A stretch of DNA of 5,352 nucleotides, taken from the NCBI GenBank assembly GCA_030642335.1, contig DAOWNX010000074.1, positions 1-5,352 on the forward strand, written 5' to 3'. The position numbers and the translations under genes are program-made. Shown in pieces: positions 3,962-5,352 of the stretch; within the stretch, counting starts at the first letter, position 1; each line of letters begins with the position of its first letter. The stretch is from Caldisericota bacterium (GTDB lineage Bacteria > Caldisericota > Caldisericia > Caldisericales > Caldisericaceae). The notes beneath the pieces are model-generated. The model was not told the origin of the DNA. It ran no database searches and saw nothing but the letters and a program-made list of their open reading frames with translations.

Positions 3962-5352
3962 GTGACAAATATTTATTACCTCTCCAAATTGGGGATATTT
4001 GGTATTTATATATCTCTTACGGTAGGGCTTTCCGTAATTGTAACAGTTGGGTTCATTCTTACCCAGACACCTGTTATAAGAGTTCTATTTAATCTGGAAG
4101 ATTCTTTGCGAAAACAGATTATATTGGGTGTTTTCTTTGGCAGTGTTTCTATTTTAGGGACTTATCTTGGGACTGATGTAAATGGCGCAATAGCGAATAT
4201 AAGAGATGTAGGTGCTATAAGTGGAGGCCTTTTCGGAGGGCCGTTTGTAGGCCTTATCGCAGGTCTTATAGGAGGTGTACATAGGTTTTCTTTAGGTGGA
4301 TTTACTGCTGCTCCTTGTGCTCTTGCAACAATATTAAATGGTACAATAGCAGGTATTTTGTATACAACAAAGCGAGGTAAAGTTTTTCCCTTTCTTCCCG
4401 GTGCTATATTTACAGCAATTGCAGAAGTAGTACATATGGGGCTTGTTCTTTTTATGTCAAGGCCTTTCCCAGAGGCACTTTCTTTAGTAAAGACGATATC
4501 CGGACCAATGATTTTAGCTAACCCTTTTGGCGTTGCTTTGTTTCTTCTTGTAATTCAAGTCTCGATGAGAGAGAGGGAAAAAGTCAGTGCGATTACAGCA
4601 GAAAAGGTACTTAAAATAGCAGAGAAAACACTCCCTATTCTAAGTAGGGGTTTATCTGAAGATACTGCAGATGCGGCCGTGCACATTATTCTTAAGAATA
4701 CAAATCTTGATGCTGTTGCGATTACCGATACGGATAAAATACTTGCTTTTTCTGGTACAGGAGAAGATCATCATAAAGTAGGTTTTCCATTTAGGACGTC
4801 TTCAACAATGGAAGCGATTAAAACTGGCAAAACAATGCTTTTAAGAAATGAAAAGGAAGTTGGATGCAATTTTAAAAATTGTCCTATTTCTTCAGGTATT
4901 GTTGTACCACTGAAAACGACTGACGAAGAAGTCTTTGGTACTTTGAAATTATATAGAGTCGAAAGGAATGCAGTAACCTTACTGGATGAAGAACTTGCTA
5001 AAGGACTCGCTGCAATTCTTGTTACACAGATTGAACTTAACGAGATAGAAAAAGAGAAAGAATTAAGAACACGCTCGCAGTTGAAAGCTTTACAGGCACG
5101 TATAAACCCGCACTTTTTATTCAACACTTTAAATACAATTGGATATATTGTCAGAAAGGATCCTGAAAAGGGAAGAAATCTTATACACCACTTAAGCTTT
5201 ATTTTGAGAGAGACACTTGATAGAAAATCAAATTTTGTGGAATTATCTGATGAGATACGGCTTGTACGTTCATATTTAAGGATTGAAAAAGAACGTTTTG
5301 GAGATAAACTTACTACAGAGTTTAATATAACCCCAGAGGCACTTAAAATAAA
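3962..5352 (+). CDS. lytS: LytS/BtsS-type sensor histidine kinase, 3' end beyond the window
   Basis: The 463 visible residues match the LytS family, membrane kinases that phosphorylate a LytTR-type response regulator. Residues about 12-200 form six or so membrane helices of the 5TM-LYT sensor, with LGTYLG, ANIRDVGA, GLFGGPFVGL and GGVHRFSLGGFT. Residues about 215-358 are a GAF-like domain with AITDTDK, GEDHH and a cysteine pair (Cys302, Cys307) before PISSGIVVPL. A helical linker leads to the kinase core, where His384 in ARINPHFLFNTLNTI is the phospho-acceptor. The following ELSDEIRLVRSYLRIEKERF (427-446) is also conserved. The ATPase domain, roughly the last 100-120 residues, lies past the edge. 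Arg81, Arg108 and Cys119 align by spacing with BtsS pyruvate-site residues. The GTG start is the only one that suits the strong ribosome site and includes the first helix. A response-regulator gene is expected just downstream. Confidence 0.92.
   Translation, partial: MTNIYYLSKLGIFGIYISLTVGLSVIVTVGFILTQTPVIRVLFNLEDSLRKQIILGVFFGSVSILGTYLGTDVNGAIANIRDVGAISGGLFGGPFVGLIAGLIGGVHRFSLGGFTAAPCALATILNGTIAGILYTTKRGKVFPFLPGAIFTAIAEVVHMGLVLFMSRPFPEALSLVKTISGPMILANPFGVALFLLVIQVSMREREKVSAITAEKVLKIAEKTLPILSRGLSEDTADAAVHIILKNTNLDAVAITDTDKILAFSGTGEDHHKVGFPFRTSSTMEAIKTGKTMLLRNEKEVGCNFKNCPISSGIVVPLKTTDEEVFGTLKLYRVERNAVTLLDEELAKGLAAILVTQIELNEIEKEKELRTRSQLKALQARINPHFLFNTLNTIGYIVRKDPEKGRNLIHHLSFILRETLDRKSNFVELSDEIRLVRSYLRIEKERFGDKLTTEFNITPEALKI

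Noticed and set aside
4771..5127. Minus-strand 118-codon open frame
   Set aside because: It is antisense to the GAF and linker region of the sensor kinase and is a Ser-rich shadow.

Overview
The window is AT-rich bacterial DNA. Sigma70-type TATAAT boxes, purine-rich Shine-Dalgarno sites, a lipoprotein-type signal and a LytS-family sensor kinase all point to Bacteria. Arginine is coded mostly by AGA/AGG and ATA isoleucine is common, as in low-GC anaerobes and thermophiles. The sequence alone does not settle the phylum. I see no tRNA, rRNA, CRISPR array, insertion sequence or phage structural gene.

Layout. (1) 1-38, minus strand: the possible first codons of a gene that runs off the left edge. 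(2) 97-1258, plus strand: a two-gene operon of a nicotinamidase-like cysteine hydrolase and a lysine-rich protein with two apparent winged-helix domains. (3) 1371-2168, plus strand: an FRG-domain protein with its own promoter and probably no 5' leader. (4) 2169-2342: a convergent gap with a candidate terminator. (5) 2343-3146, minus strand: an apparently membrane-anchored alpha/beta-hydrolase (esterase-like). (6) 3249-3908, minus strand: a glyoxalase II-like metallo-beta-lactamase-fold hydrolase. (7) 3962-5352, plus strand: a LytS/BtsS-type sensor histidine kinase, cut off by the right edge before its ATPase domain.

How the genes relate. Only the first two plus-strand genes look like a tight operon. 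The metallohydrolase and the kinase diverge from a perfect 14-bp palindrome that carries a TATAAT box on each strand, so one element may drive both. The kinase keeps three of the four residues recalled as the pyruvate pocket of E. coli BtsS, so it may sense pyruvate or a related small acid.

The most striking non-coding pattern is promoter placement. Strong -10 boxes lie so close to start codons that the FRG and metallohydrolase genes are predicted to make leaderless or nearly leaderless mRNAs, and the esterase gene an 8-base leader. At least two -10 boxes are symmetric enough to fire in both directions. I did not find a clearly recognisable new multi-gene system. The hydrolase/winged-helix/FRG stretch is the best candidate for an accessory cassette, but that is inference.
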